Position numbers and translations under genes: made by a program
Origin: Dehalococcoidia bacterium
Lineage (GTDB): Bacteria > Chloroflexota > Dehalococcoidia > SZUA-161
Length of the DNA stretch: 5,350 nucleotides
Reading direction: 5' to 3'
Assembly: GCA_004376205.1 (NCBI GenBank)
Contig: SOKG01000175.1
Coordinates: forward strand, 1 to 5,350
Notes under the pieces: model-generated
The model's database searches: none
The model's input: the letters and a program-made list of their open reading frames with translations, nothing else
What the model was told of the DNA's origin: nothing
Shown here: positions 4,190 through 5,350 of the stretch, one piece after another
Position numbering within the stretch: position 1 is the stretch's first letter
Layout: each line of letters starts with the position of its first letter

Positions 4190-5350
4190 TCACCGCTTGG
4201 CAGTCATTATGATTCTTCTAAGGGGATATTCTTCTCCTCCCAGTCGGCTAGGGACTAGCTTCTCATCGCCGGGGCGTGCTTCCCAGGCTTTGTCTACTTC
4301 GGGCATCTCACCAATGACTCTTAGAAGCGGGGTGGGAGTTTCTACAAAGATTCTAATCGTGATGCCCTTATCTACCGAGCCTCCCAGATTCAAGACATTC
4401 ACGTAGGGAATTTGTTTCATGGTCTTGTGGATCTGCAGCATTTGATCCAAACCTATGGGAGGCGGGAGTGCCAATTCTACATGGCCTTCGAAAAGGGCAA
4501 GATTTTCCCCTTCGTCTTGGCCAGGTGAGGGCTGCTCCTGCGGCTCTTCGGTTATCGTCTCAATTGGCACCTGTCTGGCTGCTTCTGTTTCAGGGGGCTC
4601 AGATACCGTGGTCTTCTTCTTCATTGATATGGCTGGTGGTTTTTCAAGGCCCTCTACGAGGGAAAGTAGATTCTGATGAATTCTCTCAAATACCTCTTCA
4701 ACCTTATCTTCTCGTATCTTCTTATTCTTGGCTGTCGTGAGTAGCCGCGCAGCTTCCCGCTTAACAGTCCGAGCATTGTCCTTAGCCTTCTTCTTCACCT
4801 CGTCCAGGATCTGGCTGGCAGTCTGCTCTGCTTCGGAAGGGATCTGAGTGCCGTCCTCAGCCTGCTTCTTTGACTCCTCTACAATCTGGCCACCGCTCCG
4901 TTCGGCTTCGTTCCTGGCCTCCTCTGTGATTTGGCTGGCCCTCTGTTCGGCTTCGGCGACAAGCTTGCGGACGTCGTCCTCAGCCTTGTGCTTCGCCTCG
5001 TCTATGATGTTGCGGGCAGTCTCGTCAGCTTGAGCGAGAATCCTGATCGCGTGCTCCTCAGCCCTCTTGGCCTCGTCCAGGGTCTGGCTGCCGGTCTGCG
5101 CGGCTTCGGAAACAACTCTGCCAGCGTTCTCCTCAGCTTTGTTTCTTGCCTCCTCTATGATCTGGCTGGCATTTTCTTTGGCTTCGGCGATAATACTGGC
5201 TGCGTAGTTCTCAGCCTGCTTCTTCGCTTCGTCTACCATCTGGCTGGCCTTTTCTTCAGCTTGGGAAACAATGGTGCCAGCGTCATCGCCAGCTTTGTTC
5301 TTGGCCTCCTCTATGATCTGGCTGGCCTTCTCTTCAGCTTGGGAAACAAT
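4190..5350 (-). CDS. Long coiled-coil repeat protein with C-terminal alpha/beta domain, 5' end beyond the right edge
   Basis: 386 codons are visible on the minus strand, open to the right edge. The in-frame Met at 5239 lies in the middle of a repeat, so it is not the true start. Visible residues 1-195 are Ala/Glu/Lys/Gln-rich tandem units of about 26 residues, predicted as a continuous helix. Residues about 196-238 form a divergent helix, and about 239-282 a Pro/Glu/Thr-rich linker. Residues 283-355 form a compact domain with EGHVELALPPP, a helix, GGSVDKGITIRIFVE and a helix ending EMPEVDKAW, consistent with a beta-alpha-beta-beta-alpha fold. No membrane helix or signal peptide is visible, but the N-terminus is missing. 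I recognise no named family. Automatic tools might call it ATP synthase subunit b, DivIVA or apolipoprotein-like on coiled-coil composition alone. A cytoplasmic scaffold or cell-envelope/cell-division role is speculation. Confidence 0.85.
   Translation of the reverse strand: MVSQAEEKASQIIEEAKNKAGDDAGTIVSQAEEKASQMVDEAKKQAENYAASIIAEAKENASQIIEEARNKAEENAGRVVSEAAQTGSQTLDEAKRAEEHAIRILAQADETARNIIDEAKHKAEDDVRKLVAEAEQRASQITEEARNEAERSGGQIVEESKKQAEDGTQIPSEAEQTASQILDEVKKKAKDNARTVKREAARLLTTAKNKKIREDKVEEVFERIHQNLLSLVEGLEKPPAISMKKKTTVSEPPETEAARQVPIETITEEPQEQPSPGQDEGENLALFEGHVELALPPPIGLDQMLQIHKTMKQIPYVNVLNLGGSVDKGITIRIFVETPTPLLRVIGEMPEVDKAWEARPGDEKLVPSRLGGEEYPLRRIIMTAKR
4766..5350 (-). repeat. Tandem 78-bp (26-residue) coding repeats
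   Basis: Eight units are visible, counted from the right edge: five of 26 codons in phase, one of 25, one half-unit of 14, then another of 26 (visible residues 1-26, 27-52, 53-78, 79-103, 104-129, 130-155, 156-169, 170-195). Each unit is an 11-residue piece (e.g. IVSQAEEKASQ) followed by a 14-15-residue piece built on IIEEAKNKAEDDA. The first two units share 34 of 35 bases at 5316-5350 and 5238-5272. The array continues beyond the window. Confidence 0.85.

Noticed and set aside
4018..4212. A 64-codon plus-strand frame in the gap before the coiled-coil gene
   Set aside because: No Shine-Dalgarno or promoter is visible, no domain is recognisable, and its end overlaps the coiled-coil gene. It covers the hairpin and tRNA-like block.
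4190..5239. Met at 5239 as the start of the coiled-coil protein
   Set aside because: The frame stays open upstream to the window edge and the residues there continue the same 26-residue repeat, so this Met is internal (position 12 of a unit).
4766..5350. Regular repeats that could suggest a CRISPR array or other DNA-level repeat element
   Set aside because: The period is exactly a multiple of three, the frame is open throughout, and the conservation follows the protein pattern. It is a coding coiled-coil array without unique spacers.
4190..5350. Calling the coiled-coil protein ATP synthase subunit b or DivIVA
   Set aside because: The resemblance is only the Ala/Glu/Lys coiled-coil composition. 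No membrane anchor or DivIVA N-terminal motif is visible, and the C-terminal domain does not fit either family.

Overview
The window suggests an anaerobic bacterium with moderate GC content, plausibly of the Chloroflexota (Dehalococcoidia-like). This lineage call is an inference. It rests on the mix of a Cys-rich double [4Fe-4S] protein, a COG2509-type flavoprotein, a DUF1461 membrane protein, and a long Ala/Glu/Lys coiled-coil protein ending in a small alpha/beta domain of a kind I associate with that phylum. No rRNA, complete tRNA, transposase, CRISPR array or phage gene is visible. The window looks like ordinary chromosome with short gene units pointing in both directions.

Layout: (1) 1-495, minus strand, is the N-terminal half or less of an FAD-dependent dehydrogenase that runs off the left edge. 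(2) 496-686 is a divergent intergenic region with two sigma70-type promoters, one for the flavoprotein and one for a small FmdB-type zinc-ribbon protein (687-917, plus). (3) 921-1622, minus, is a four-helix membrane protein of the DUF1461/TIGR01906 family, related to lipoprotein transacylase Lit. It converges on the zinc-ribbon gene with a 3-bp gap. (4) 1623-1715 is a compact divergent promoter region in which the -35 hexamers of opposite-facing promoters lie almost on top of each other inside a GCCTTG-T-CAAGGC dyad. (5) 1716-2771, plus, is a winged-helix-like/Cys-rich/2x[4Fe-4S] protein. It is followed 20 bp later by (6) mazG (2792-3568), probably in the same transcript. (7) 3620-3931, minus, is an antibiotic-biosynthesis-monooxygenase (ABM) fold protein. 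(8) 3932-4189 is non-coding, with a small hairpin and a degenerate stretch resembling the 3' half of a tRNA. (9) 4190-5350, minus, is a long coiled-coil protein open at the right edge. It is built from about 26-residue repeats and has a Pro/Glu-rich linker and a globular C-terminal domain.

How the genes work together: there is no obvious single pathway. Several products are housekeeping or redox related: a flavoprotein, an iron-sulfur protein, nucleotide-pool sanitation by MazG, and a small ABM enzyme. The most distinctive signals are the promoter architecture (consensus hexamers with 17-18 bp spacers and predicted leaders of only about 10-15 nt, four times in the window) and the coiled-coil protein with its alternating 11/15-residue periodicity. 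I do not see a clear new multi-gene system here.
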